From: Brachypodium distachyon
Lineage: Eukaryota > Streptophyta > Magnoliopsida > Poales > Poaceae
Assembly (NCBI RefSeq): GCF_000005505.3
Contig: NC_016134.3
Location: 8,724,624-8,788,623 of the forward strand
Direction of reading: 5' to 3'
DNA length: 64,000 nucleotides
Shown here: one piece after another, positions 10,961 to 24,700 of the stretch
Numbering within the stretch: position 1 is the first letter of the stretch
Layout: every line of letters starts with the position of its first letter
Notes under the pieces: model-generated
Seen by the model: the letters and a program-made list of their open reading frames with translations, nothing else
The model's database searches: none
What the model was told of the DNA's origin: nothing
Position numbers and translations under genes: made by a program

Positions 10961-13900
10961 TAGACATCAATTCAGTCATGTGACAGAGGCTAAGAGGAAA
11001 TCAAAAACTTTGCCTGCTATTCAACTAAAATACGTGTGGCCCTGTTTGTTAAAGCACACACTTGAACTCTTGAAAACTGGAAGGAGGTAAATACAAATTT
11101 GCCTCTTCATCAAATAGTCCTTTGTCTCTTGTTTGTTCGATGTGGGGCATTAGACTAAATGCAACTGATAGGAATTGATTGAGAGTAAAGTAACGGGACA
11201 TAGTCAACAAATTTGGTAAATGCAAGAACTATAATGGAAATACACCCAGGGTTTCTGGATTGATATACAAATTCGAAATAGAAACATTATATTTGAAGGA
11301 AAATCTAGTGCTACCAATTTCTTACATAAAGGATTAAAGGAATCCATAATGGTGCAATGAGGATATACAGGAAATAGGTGCAAACCTTAGTGTCAGAAAC
11401 CTGTCCTGAGATTTTTGAAGCAGATTCATAGGAATTGGTCCACTGAGGTCATTGCTTGACAAATCCCTATGAGATATGAAGAAACTAAATATAAAAATAG
11501 TTATGTGTATACAGTTTGCAAAAATGAAGTTAGACTGGCAAGACACATACAGAAATGTAAGTGATGGCACTTGACCAAGAACATAAGGTATTGATCCTGA
11601 CAGATTGTTGTGAGATAGATCCCTGGAACGCAAAGTAACATGAAACACTCGTAAATAGACGTTTAAGTAAGATAAAATAAATTCCGTTGTTTTCAACAGT
11701 TTGAACTTTTGGACAGAGATACTTATTGCATTGCTCAAGAACGAAAAGTACACCTCAAGATCTGATATGCTTACCTTGTTTGAAAAGGTAAGACAGATAC
11801 AGTTTAATAATAAAATTCAACGATATTTTTACTTTCTGCAAGTCTGTAGTTTCTAGGTTTTTCATATGGTAATTTGTTACTACATTTACTGGCAGAAACA
11901 GTACTGAGTGGCGAATAGCCATATATTATCAAATCTGCAAGCAATACTAATTCGATGACTGACTACTGATGCAAGAATTCTTCCTATAGTCTGAGGAAAC
12001 ATGAGATGATAATCTAAAGAACTTACAAGCGTTGGAGCAATGTTAGTTGACCAAAAGAAGCGTCAATTTCACCAACCAATCCACTGGACGATAAGTTTCT
12101 GCAAAGGAAGCCGGAACAGTCATCATACAAGGGTATGTACGCTTATCTTCTTTTCAACTCTATATTTTTGGTGCAGCACTACACATTTTAAAGCACATAC
12201 ACGGAGCTGTTATATTCTTCAGAACTCACAAGGCTGTTATTCTTGGAGGACCGTCAGGAGTGTAACTACAGTTCAAGCCATCCCATGCAAAAGATATGGG
12301 GGCACATGGATCACCCATCCAGTTCCTCTTCACAGCAAACTTCATCTGGATGGTCATCATGGCAATGGCTGAAGATAACAAACAAAAGTGCATGAAATGC
12401 ACGTGTTTAGTTAAAACTTAACAAGATAAACACACTGTCCATGTACTGAAGGTAAATCCGGAAGGAAACATGTCCCGCCCAATTATGCATTAAGGTATAT
12501 AGTATAAGATCTCAGTTTAAAGTTAGCGTGTAAATCGGACATCGATTCTACTAAGAAAAACAAAAAAATTGTTTAATTCTGCAACTCTGATGAGAAGATT
12601 ACTCCCTGGCCCAACCCATGCTTTATACCACTGTCCAGTACTAAACAGTGTGTTCCAATATAAGAAAGTTTACGTGTTTCCATAAGATCCTTGTAGGATA
12701 ATCATCCCATCAGCCATGCAAAACAAATATATATTTGCCAAAATTTTTTTGCCATTAATGATGGTGACAAATGCCTGAGAATATTAATGCCATCAAAATT
12801 TGTAGACACACATCACTTTGCGTGAGACGAACTGAAGAAAGAATGAGAATTATCAAAATCCTACAACCAAAACTAGAAGCATATACCAATGATCAACTTA
12901 AACCTTTGGTAATACGCTAGAATAGTATATAGTAAAAATTAAGTACTGCACTAGCCTTTTGCATTAACTGACCAAGTTAGATCGAAGAGCTTCAAAAATG
13001 ACATATACCATCTAAATAGGAAGTAGTAGATTCATTCCGTGGCCACACCATGAATATCTCCATCGCACTGATCAAAGGCTGAAGCGTAGAATTTGATGTT
13101 GCAAGGAGGGAGACACTGTGCTCGCCTGAGCCTTGCACAATCTCTGTTAAAACAGTAGCAAGCAAGTAGTTTGGGCTGAATCCAGAAGCTAATTGCCTGT
13201 TATCCACAGAGACATCAAATTGCCTTAAATCTTGGACTGCCACCAACTCAGCAAAGTAGAGTGCAAGAAAGTACTTTGTGTCAACACCAACACCCATGGA
13301 TGCATCTGCGCTCCAGGAAATGTCCATCCTTGAGCCGTTCAATGGAGTGGATGCACTACGCATCACCACAGATGGTGCATCGTAGTTGCTGTTTGGGGAG
13401 TTCTGGACTGCCCCATCAGATTTGTTGGATACGTCTGTCCAACTGGAAACATCTTCATACCTCTGCCACAGACGGTCGTAGGGAGAACACTGATCAGGCT
13501 TAATTTGTAGTACAATGCGAGACCTAACAAAACATTACATAAATCTAGCTTTGCCCGATTAGCTCACCTAATGTGTCCATAGTCTGTTCCAAAGTGGTAG
13601 CGATTGAATCCAAAACCAACCGTGTCACGGAAAAAACTGAGCAAAACCAGGACTGTGCTGCATTGACCTCGGGATAAATATTAGTTTTGATTGACCTCAA
13701 GTCAAGCGCTGAGATGAAAGGAGTTCCAGATCCTATGTTCACCAAACAAATTTGCAGGAAGTCGGCAGGGGACACGGCGATGATCTCAAACGAATATGCA
13801 GTACTAGAATTGACAATGTTAACTGTCGCCCAGAAGTTGACCCCAAAATAGAGATCAAAGGTAGGTAGCCTGTTCAGTTTGTCATAGTCACCATAACCAA

Positions 13901-14804
13901 ACGCGGCCCTGACAAGGTACTTGCCACCCGGTGTTAGGGACCGCAATGTGTAGCAGTTGCGTGCTCCGCTGGGGAAGTAGCGAAGGTTAAAGAACCGGAC
14001 AACAAGGTCCAGCTGCAAATTCCCTGGGTCAACGGTGTGGACCAGTCCTGCATCAATGAAACCCGCATCGCTTACATATGCTATACCTGTCCTCGAATCT
14101 ACGTACTGCGGGCCTGCCATATATCCACAGTCGATGCTTAAGAAACCTGGCAAAGGAACAAGAAATAAGAAATGAACGCTAGGGTATGAAAACTCTTGTT
14201 ACACACTCGCAACAATATCGCTTTTTACAGCTGAAAATATGGTTTCAATTTCTTAACTGAATCAATGGCTGTTTTGTCCCACTATTCTGTGTTTTCAGAG
14301 AGGAAAGACAGAAATTCGATGAGCTAAGAACGGAATAGCAGTGTTCATTTGTGGGGTAAGAATCCCTGCTGCTGGAAACAGAAGAGCAGCAACCGATCAT
14401 ACAAGACGAAGACATGATCGTACGCGCCTTAAACTGAGTCCAAATGCACATATTTTTATTGGAAATCTTACACTGTTCCCCGCAGCCTGAAAACCGAAAA
14501 TCCGAAATTCGTCGATATGTAAGCAATCAAACGGAGCGCCATGGAACGGGAGCATCCGCAGGCTGGCGATTCATGGAAGCAGCGTCGTCTTTTAGGGTCT
14601 CCGTGCGAAAAGAAGAGCGGAGATGAGAGGAGAGCGGACGGACCGTACGTGGGGCCGGCGGGCGGCGGCGAGAGCGTCCTCTCATGAAGGCTCGGTGCTC
14701 AGCCACCCTCGGAGAGCCGTCGTCGCGAGAGTGGAAGAGGGCGGCGCCGCCACTTGGGCATCTGTTCGCCGGAGTAAGGTGGGCGGCGGCGGCGTGAAGA
14801 AGGG

Positions 14805-15045
14805 GAAGTCAGTTGACGACTATGCTTTAAGATTGGTGACATCTAGCCGTACTGTCTTGCAGTCGGACTTCTCAATTGTCGGCCATTATTATCAATTTGA
14901 TTAATTAAAAAAATTAACGAAAAGTGAAGTCAGTTGACGACTATGCTTTAAGATTGGTGACATCTATCCGTACTTCTTGCAGTCGGACTTCTCAATTGTC
15001 GGCCATTATTATCAATTTGATTAATTAAATTTTTTTAACGAAAAG
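14805..15045. repeat. Two-unit tandem duplication, 120-bp period
   Basis: Units 14805-14924 and 14925-15045 both start gaagtcagttgacgactatg and stay nearly identical to aacgaaaagt. Differences are a two-base indel near tactgtcttgc/tacttcttgc and a change in an A/T run. The pair lies upstream of copy B where the signal-peptide exon would be expected. Confidence 0.8.
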
Positions 15046-15160
15046 TATATTATTGAATTCGTTATCGAAAGAATTTTTCTAATGATATAATTATTTAATT
15101 TATATTTAGTTAGCTAAATTAGCGATAAAAAATGAGTGCTTGTCTCGTATTATGGGATGG

Positions 15161-15755
15161 AAGTAGTAGCTCATATCTTGTGGTAGATTTTGCTAAGACC
15201 AAATTATGAATTGTCCTCACATTATACAGTAGCGCATGAGCTTGCTAATCTTCTATATCTAAGTACAAGCAACCCACTACTTGATTTATCTAAACATGCA
15301 AACATGCCACATCATCACATAATTAATTTGTTCACATCTATTTAGTGGAAAACTCATACTTTTGCACATGCATGCATGTTACTTCCATCAAACTATTCCC
15401 ACTAAGTGAAGAATGTACAATTTTATTATATGTTTTTAATTTTGAATACTCTTTATCTTAACTAACAATTTCCGCAACAACATGTGAGGCATCATCAATT
15501 TACCTATACGCGACGGAAGTAGTAGCTCATATCTTGTGGTAGATTTTGCTAAGACCAAAATTATGCACTGTCCTCACGTAATACAGTAGCGCATGAGCTT
15601 GCTAATTTAGCTAAATTGGCACAACCTATGCGACTGAAGTAGTAGCTCATATCTTGTGATAGATTTTACTAAGACCAAAATTATGCACTGCCCTCAGGTA
15701 ATACAGTAGCGCATGAGCTTGCTATTTTAGCTAAATTGGCACAACCTACGCCTCG
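15161..15755. repeat. Three copies of a roughly 117-bp repeat
   Basis: Copies start near 15161, 15517 and 15634 with gaagtagtagctcatatctt and contain the block cagtagcgcatgagcttgct. The last two are adjacent; the first is separated by about 270 bp of AT-rich DNA. The unit encodes nothing. It could be a subterminal repeat of a DNA transposon, but I see no flanking ends. Confidence 0.75.
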
Positions 15756-15775
15756 TTTGATTCTCCTCTTTTCAG

Positions 15776-16079
15776 GGGCTCTTTGGATTACAGGAATTCT
15801 AAAACATAGGAATTAAATGCCATGGCATAACAAATATTACAAGATTGAAAACATAAAAATATAGGAATTAAATGTCATGGATTACAAGTTGTTTTGTTGC
15901 ATCATAGGAAAAATATAGGAATTTTATATGAAGATGAGTGTATGATGTACGTAGTTGTGACAGACACAAAGGAATTTTTCAAGAGATCTAACCTCTTGGT
16001 AGAATTCCAATATGATTGAGGTGTAGGAAAGCAATTCATAGGTATTTTAGAGGATCAATTCTTTTGAACCAAAGAGTCT
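15776..16079. mobile_element. MITE-like element with imperfect terminal inverted repeats
   Basis: The left end ggctctttggattacaggaa is complementary to the right end ttcttttgaaccaaagagtc with a few mismatches. The interior is AT-rich and carries repeated aggaattaaatgycatgg. Nested pairing of the same motif (tcctatagaattcc) continues outside to about 16140. No clear target duplication was found, so superfamily is open (PIF/Harbinger-like by end sequence). Confidence 0.5.
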
Positions 16080-16283
16080 ATATAGGCCAAAAAAAAATCC
16101 TATGGGCTAAAATCCTACAAAAAATCCTATAGAATTCCTTCGACCAAACATGTCGTCTACATGATAGGAATATCCATGCAAACCAAGAGAAAGAAGTTAA
16201 TAAGGGAAGTTAAATATTTACATGGCTGTCCAGCTGAGCTTGGACGATGCAAATGAAGCCCAAAGAAATCAACAACAAGAGCC

Positions 16284-16312
<29 letters not shown>
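16284..16312. repeat. (AT)n microsatellite
   Basis: About 14 consecutive AT units. It forms the left border of the segment described at 16313-17470. Confidence 0.9.
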
Positions 16313-16314
<2 letters not shown>

Positions 16315-17470
16315 AATATTAGGTATGTTAATATTCAAATTATTTCGGCTAATATTAGGTTATATGGTAAATTAAATATTTTAATATTATGATTATCTTT
16401 TTGCAGGATCTTTTAAGGCTGGTGAGGCCAACGGAACTACCGACGGTTTTCGCAGTGATGTAATAAACCTACTCAGTACTCACCGTATTTATTACTATAT
16501 TGCTTCAAGAGTAGTTAAGTTTATTTCCCTAAGCGTCTTTAGTCAGGTTTATATGGGTGATTTCTTATCGTCTTCCCAGGCAGTTCCACCCGAAGGGAAC
16601 ACTTCTCTACGGTTACAAGGTTCTCATTTCAACGCCATACACACGGCTTAACAGAGAACTACACGCAGAGGTTTCTCCTATAGGATCCCTAGCATAAGCA
16701 CCCACCCGTATAAACATGCTAAAAAAGACCGAGGGAAAAACTAAACTACTTCATTTCACAATATAGCTTACATACGGTTTTCCCTTTCGGGAACCCCCGA
16801 AGGGTTCACACAAAGATAAAGAAATTACCTTACTACCTTTCCAGTCTTATGTTACAAATGCCTTGATTACACAGGCTTTATTACAGTGGGAAGTGGTACT
16901 ACTATTAGAGAGCAGATAGTTTTCTGGCTAGCTGTCGTGAACTACTTGCTGCTCTGAAGGCTTGTGTTGTGCTCGATCGTTGTGTGTCCTCCAATGCTGC
17001 AAAGAGCCTCCTTATATAGGCACCATGGCTGGCTCAAATAGTTTTCCCATGCATTATTTACCTCACCTTTCTTCATGTCCATGATGCACCTCCTTTATAG
17101 GTCTTAAGCTTCTTTTATAGCCTTTGGATGCATGCATGCATGGTGATAAGGGGTCTTTTGGCTGCCACTTCACTCTTTGGTTGCATACGAACGTGGCTTC
17201 CTTCATCTTGGGAGTAGTCTTGCGCTTTAATGATAGTGTCTACGACACCCTGCAGCCTTATTGTCTGCTTTCTTGGTTATTCTTCGTCTGCACACCATAA
17301 ATCATAGGATCCCATGCATTTGTGATCTTGTATGTTGATGATGGGTCTTATATGCCTAATACATGCTAACGATGGCTCTTAAAATTTAATATTTTTCATT
17401 ATTTTTAATTATCATTTTTTTTAGTTTTCAATCATATTCAAATTATATTCTATCAACTATTCGGGTATAG
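16313..17470 (-). other. Candidate endogenous pararetrovirus or LTR promoter fragment
   Basis: The segment lies exactly between an (AT)n tract and a (GT)n(AT)n tract. On the minus strand a TATA box (CCTATATAAGGAGG, near 17012-17025) is followed by a transcript-start-like region (GCATTGGAGGACACACAACG) and, about 130 nt downstream, by AATAAAG (near 16880-16890). TATA plus a closely following poly(A) signal is the arrangement of caulimovirid pregenomic promoters and of LTR U3-R regions. The wording TATATAAGGA and GGAGGACAC recalls caulimovirid promoters. Endogenous rice tungro-like pararetrovirus segments are known to be trapped in AT-dinucleotide repeats, which fits the borders. No viral coding frame, tRNA-primer site or LTR pair is visible, so the identity is tentative. 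Confidence 0.4.
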
Positions 17471-19430
<1,960 letters not shown>

Positions 19431-19444
19431 AATCAAAACTGACC

Positions 19445-19798
19445 ATGGGAGGAGGAGAGCATCAGCTGGAGCACCACAGCATCGTCAGCTCTGCTGCTGC
19501 TGCTGCCGTTCATGGCCATGGAGGCGGCGGCGTCATGGTGGAGGCGGCGCTGACGCCGCTCGTGGGCACCGACGGCTGGGACTACTGCATCTACTGGCGC
19601 CTCCTCTCCCCTGACCAGAGGTATGTCGATCTCATGTGCGCCTCTCATTCTTGCTTACACCCGAGGCTGAGCTTGACGGTGATTCATGGCGAACTAATGG
19701 CAGGTTCTTGGAGATGACGGGGTTCTGCTGCAACGGTGAGTTCGGGACGCTCGGCGACCTGCCTTCCTCCATCCCGCTCGACTCATCCTCCATCGGGT
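19445..19798 (+). pseudogene. TDR/AMS-like bHLH gene fragment (first two exons)
   Basis: Exon 1 (19445-about 19620) starts [12 protein letters not shown] and contains [20 protein letters not shown]. Exon 2 (about 19704-19798) encodes [14 protein letters not shown], then [13 protein letters not shown], and ends at a GT donor. This is the start of the MYC-type N-terminal domain as found in rice TDR, a tapetum-specific bHLH related to Arabidopsis AMS. One extra Leu (RLLSPDQR) is visible. The rest of the domain, the basic helix-loop-helix and the C-terminal domain are absent; an unrelated gene fragment follows 20 bp later. Splicing into that fragment would be out of frame. I infer a captured, non-functional 5' gene piece, possibly with its own promoter. 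Confidence 0.7.
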
Positions 19799-19817
19799 AA
19801 ATATTATATTTATGCAG

Positions 19818-20500
19818 TTGATCTGTTACCACATCCTGACATGTTTGCCGATGCACAATTTAACTCTTCAAACAGCGAGGATAACAAGGGAGATGATGAT
19901 GGTGCAAAGAGAATGTTTTTTGGCGGTGAAAGGTGTTTGGAAGGAATATCAGGGGAGGCTAATGTGAGTGCTTTGAATTCTGGAATATGTTTTGTGGATT
20001 TTTTCTAATTTGTTAGTATCAGAACTTCCATTTGTCTTGGCTTTAGTTCTTATATATTTCCTTGAACATCAGATCACTCCCCAACGAACAGAACAGAACA
20101 ATCCACTTGGCCTTGAGCTTCAGCTGCATATTACTGAAGCTATCTGTCCTGCTTTAAGTGAACCTGGTAAGTGGTTATTGACCATAAAGCTCAAGCTTTC
20201 ACTCAGTTTAGCATTCAATTTTGAATCTTTTTGCCAGGTTTACGGGCTTTTCTTCGATTCATGACTGGGGTATCTGTGTGCTTAAATAGAGGAGATTTAG
20301 ACCCGAAGTCGCAACAGGTTTGATTGTTATTTTCTGTATTTTTTATGATCGCACTGTATGCAGAACTATAAACTATTTGACAGATGGATATTCTTTGCAT
20401 TCTTACTCTGTTATCTCTTATTTTGACCAGCATGCAGATGCAGCAGGATCTTCCTTGGTATCTTTCACTGTAGATCACATCTTTCATTGTAGATCTCTTG
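19818..20500 (+). pseudogene. Chorein-type (bridge-like lipid transfer) gene fragment
   Basis: Four spliced pieces are readable: 19818-19963 (LLPHPDMFADAQF ... FFGGERCLEGISGEAN), 20073-20166 (ITPQRTEQNNPLGLELQL ... ICPALSEPG), 20238-20317 (LRAFLRFMTGVSVCLNRGDL) and 20431-about 20500 (AAGSSLVSFTVDHIFHC). The junctions have GT/AG borders. These match, from memory of the family, an internal part of the large plant protein with an N-terminal chorein domain (Arabidopsis At3g20720 type, related to UHRF1BP1/VPS13-like lipid transfer proteins). Both ends of the gene are missing. It follows the bHLH fragment in the same orientation and precedes a Helitron 3' end, as expected for captured cargo. Confidence 0.6.
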
Positions 20501-20793
20501 TTTTGACCAGCTTGACATTTACACTAGCACAAGTCGAAGGGGCTGCAGAACTGAACTGGGTATCAATCTCTGCGGGATGTAGAATTGATGGTGCTTAAAC
20601 TCTCGGCCTTTTTTTTCTAAATGTTATTTGTGGGCATCCTTGGTTGGAACACCTTGCTGTAATTATCATTTCTTTTCCTTCCCAATTTCCATTGACATTT
20701 GTTCACCGATTTAATAGAATAGTGGATAATATTGTGAACTGCTTGTATTTCAATTATGCCTTCCAATTTCCGTTGATTTGTAATTTTTTGGTA

Positions 20794-20902
20794 TTCCCTT
20801 CATTTCATAATTCTTGTCGAAATATTACATATATCTAGACGCTTTTTGGAATAGGTACATCCATTTTTGGACAAATTTGAGACAAGAATTATGGAATGGA
20901 GG
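20794..20902. mobile_element. Stowaway MITE
   Basis: 109 bp with paired ends (ttcccttcatttcataattcttgtc / gacaagaattatggaatggagg), flanked by TA at 20792-20793 and 20903-20904. Confidence 0.8.
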
Positions 20903-20982
20903 TAGTACTTAATTATAATATATTTATGTGCTCATGATTTTATAGGACGCGCAAATTTTACATTGCTACGTAATCACAACTA

Positions 20983-21095
20983 CTCCCTCCGACCCATATT
21001 AGTTGTCTCAAATTTGCCCAAATATAGATGTATCTATGTTTAAAAAGCGTCTGAATACGTGTAATATTTCGACAAGTAATTCCGGCCGGAGGGGG
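20983..21095. mobile_element. Second Stowaway MITE
   Basis: 113 bp starting ctccctccgacccatatt and ending ccggccggaggggg, flanked by TA at 20981-20982 and 21096-21097. Its interior (aaatttg...gtatct...aaagcgtct) is related to the neighbouring element at 20794-20902. Confidence 0.8.
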
Positions 21096-21176
21096 TATTT
21101 AAATGGTTCAACGAGAAAACAGTAATTAAAAATAATTTATGGAGAAATTAAGTTCAAAAGGCACATATCGTGAAGA

Positions 21177-21203
21177 CACGTGTTGCACGTGCAAGCTCAC
21201 TAG
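21177..21203 (+). mobile_element. Helitron 3' terminus after the bHLH/chorein cargo
   Basis: The palindromic hairpin cacgtgttgcacgtg (21177-21191) is followed 8 nt later by ctag at 21200-21203 and then T. Hairpin plus CTAG/T fits a Helitron 3' end, although the hairpin sequence differs from the two other Helitron ends in this window. The 5' TC end was not located; it probably lies left of 17.6 kb. Confidence 0.65.
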
Positions 21204-21599
21204 TATGTGAAAAAGCAGCAACAAAAGAAACAAAGATGCTATATGTCTGACGTTTTTTTCTCCGACGCACGTCTGACACTGCCGTCAAACCGTCGCTCGG
21301 CCCATCCAACGGACACGAAGAAATATCGGACATGTATCAGATGGAATTCGTCGGACGTTGAACACTTTCGAAAAACAAAGAGTAAAATCGTCCGAAGAAT
21401 CACACCTTTTGAGTCAAATTGTCTCAGTATTTCTGAGAGGTGGGGCCCACCAATCAGACGCCACGTCGGCCCCAACTCGACCCGTTAGCCCGTGATTATC
21501 CCCCCGCCCCAGGCCCCCTTCTCACTCCCACAAGTTTTCGGACAGGCGTGGCATCCGATGGATGGGCCCTCTAAACTTCAGGTGGTACAGGCGGTCCTG

Positions 21600-21749
21600 T
21601 TGTGTGTTCTCGACGAGCTCCTGTGAGACCGGTGCCGCGTTGGCCGCCGCTGCCGGCGGAAGGAATGATGAAGATTAACGTGGATGGCGGAGTTGCGAAG
21701 ACCCACATCAAGGGAGCGGCTAACCGGCTACTACTACGGGAATGTTTGG
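21600..21749 (+). pseudogene. RNase H-like fragment, left half
   Basis: Encodes PRWPPLPAEGMMKINVDGGV then AKTHIKGAA, the start of an RVT_3-type RNase H domain (usual form: KINVDAAV...GA) found in LINE polyproteins and their domesticated relatives. Similarity stops at the terminal inverted repeat that begins at 21750. The right half resumes at 27743, about 6 kb away. Confidence 0.65.
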
Positions 21750-24700
21750 CAGCTCCGTGGTCCAACTGCTCCACCTGCATGCAACCGTACGATGCTGCAG
21801 CTTTGGGATATGTGCTAACTACCATTCCTGAAAACATCCGTTCAGCATCCATGGTTAAAGCTTAAACTTGGTACAGATTCCTATTCCCCATTTACGTTCC
21901 AATGTATCCGGCTGGGATCCACCATCACGGTACGCGTGCCGAATTTATTGCAGGTACGTCCATCTATATGGTGGGCCTAATACCGACAATTACGTTTATG
22001 CCCTTGCTAGGATGCTCAAGCTCTATTCATGACCGCTGTGTACAGGGCCCACCATGTAGCAGCCAGGTCGTATATCGCCAGCACGAGGATGCCGACGGTG
22101 GTGTTGTCCCCTACGCCGGCGATGTCGGTGCGCATGCGACTGATGGCGAAGAAGAGCGGCATCTCCATCCTCGAGCTTATCCATGAGCGCCACCGTGAGC
22201 GTCCAGTCGGTGATGACTAGCTCTGGGACAAGAATACTGGCCTGTTAGTGTTATGGCTGTTGAGTTACACACAATCTCCGGGCCTTGTTTCCGTAGAAGG
22301 CCCATCGTGTTTTTCGTTAGTCCATTGGGCTTTTGCGAAAGTAGGGGGGAGGGGGGGAATGTATTTTGGTATCCTCTGTATCATTGTATCGCAAATTGGA
22401 CCATATTGAAGTCCAATGTTCAATCATCGATACAAACTCGAAAAAGTAACATGGAAAATATTTTTGCATTTGCTATAACATATGTCTGTTTCGCCTACTA
22501 GTTGAAAAATACTAGTTGAAATGGGCTCTACTTTTTTTTATTAACGCATTTTGTTATAACATACTTATAAATATTTGTTCCACAATCAATGATACAGTAT
22601 TATAACGTCATATTTTAATTATTTGCTAAAAAAATATACGGACGAAATGACATACACGTTTCGTTGGTCAGATAAAAACGACAATAGCAAATTCCAACAC
22701 ATCGCCAACCAACGAATTGATGCTGAATTAACTTTTTTGTTCTATTTTTTTTTGTCTATATATATAGGTGACGAAAAACATGTTCTATCTTATGACAAAT
22801 GAATATTCACGCCTTGTCATAACAGAACACAATGAATTTTATTTAGACGTAAACTTATTGTAATAACCGCGCTAAAACACGGATATAAGATTTTTTTGAT
22901 TTTTCTATATGTCGAACGTATTAATTGATCCACTGAATGTATCTGTTTATGAATTTTCTGTTAAAGCGGTTACGTATTTCGTTACAAGACGATATTTTTT
23001 TAACATTACTGCATACAAGGAATTTCACACGTCTGCACGTCACGTTTTTTAAAGCCCAGCGATAACGTTAAACAGTTGATGCTAGTTACAATTATAATCG
23101 ATGCACATATAGCGGCTACTGAAAAAATATGTTGGAACCATGTAACCGAACCAGCCTTCCATTTTTTTTTCCTTATGCCAGACACAACATCAGATTTTTT
23201 TTTGTTTGCTATACGATGCATTGTGATCGTTTCCATTTAGTTTGTCATTGCGTCTTAAATGAACTGTATTATTTGGCTATATTCTATCCAGATGGCATCC
23301 GTCGAGACAGAAAAAAAAAAGAGTGTTGGCTATGTGTACTTTTTGGTGTTGGCTAGGTGTTTCGGTGTTGGTTTCATTTGATCGTTGATTTTTGGGATGC
23401 TTTGAAAAGGACGAAGGAGCAGATTGAAAATTACTTGTTACGATAATATATTCTATACGAGAAAAGACAAGACGTTTTTTATCTGATGTAATAATTATGA
23501 CATAATTAAAAATGACATATTTTTTCGGTCAAGCTAAACAATGTGACAATGTTCTTGAAGTAATAACATCAGTACACAATTTACTGATTTGTTTTTGATT
23601 CTATGTGGTGCGACGGGAACTGTTGTACTACAATCTGACAGAGGAATATTCATTTATTAATTTAGGGCATAAAGCAATCGAAATACGACTAAATTTTTAT
23701 TCACACATTATCATCAGTTTCAGACGATAATATCATACTCACTCCGTTTCTTAATAATCGTCGAGGTTTTAGTATAAATTTGCACCAAAACCACTACAAG
23801 TATTTAGGAACGAAAGGAGCATGTGATAGCTCGTGTAAATACACGTGATATACGTTGAATATAAAAGAAAAAACGACCGCTCACTATGTTATTCGAACAA
23901 TCCCGGAAGAAACGACATATGCATACATTCAACCATAGTACTCCTGATGGATCAAATGCCTCGCTTAGTGCACTTGGACCTGTTGTGCCCTGCCTGCCTA
24001 CAGTTGCCGCAACGACTTACTCGCTTCCTAGATGGTGTAGGAGAGTGTAATGGGCCGACGTGTCTGCTAGGTCAATGTTCTGTTCGGTATTTTTGGCTGC
24101 AGATCTAGCCTCTTTCAATTTCTGCGCAACAACATAGTCCATTCTGCTCTTCGGCCTTTTCTTCGCGGGTCGACCCCTTGGATTGTACCTAGGAGGCGGA
24201 AGAACAGTGTGGGCCTCCTCTAGGTCGCCCGATCCAGACGGGGCGACGACAGCGTTAGTATCTTCAGGCATGGAGCCCGGCGACACGTCCTGCTTGAATT
24301 TCCGGATAGCTTGCATTGCTTTGTTGTAAGATCCGACACTTGACGCGCCTTCCGTAACCAAGTCCATAGCTGCCAAATATAGCGAGTTTTTTCTGTATGT
24401 TGGATCTGAAACAATCGATTCAGGATGCTGCTTGCCAACTAGATGGTCGATCTTGTTATCTCGAGCCCAAAGTGTCCACCTTTTGTTTATATTTAGCGCG
24501 GGTATCTCGGAGGCGGATAATGGATGAGTACCTGAAAAAAAAATATAACAAAATTGGGATATGCACACCAACAAAGTCGTTTTCGGAGATGTATCTTATT
24601 ACACCAAGAAATCCAGTGTGCATTCATCAACGTTCCTTCAACGAATGGCTGCAGAGCATGCCCACGTGCTCGTAAACTCCGCAGTCACACCATATGCTTC

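Larger units (their letters stand above)
8562..14146 (-). pseudogene. Malectin-like LRR receptor kinase copy B, disrupted
   Basis: By comparison with copy D the exons are: malectin 13568-14146 and 13009-13498; 12230-12368; three LRR exons 12027-12098, 11551-11622 and 11386-11466; transmembrane 10338-10510; kinase 10020-10222 and 9794-9920; a truncated catalytic exon about 9411-9514; and the last exon 8967-9323 plus 8562-8645. Lesions: the signal-peptide exon is not found; one base is missing near 13650 (579 nt against 580 in D), frameshifting after NAAQS; the second malectin exon is two bases longer, which does not restore frame; the 57-nt exon 11 and the HRD catalytic loop are deleted; and a solo LTR splits the last exon. 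A 393-bp Helitron sits in the intron before the transmembrane exon. DFG and the C-lobe survive. I infer a pseudogene. Confidence 0.85.

Noticed and set aside
21571..21865. Complementary-strand frame with proline-rich sequence at the RNase H fragment
   Set aside because: It lies antisense to the recognisable KINVDGGV RNase H start and has no features.
24220..24438. Alternative-frame peptides across the FAR1 C-terminus
   Set aside because: Shadow frames of the FAR1-type transposase, which is supported by its domain order.
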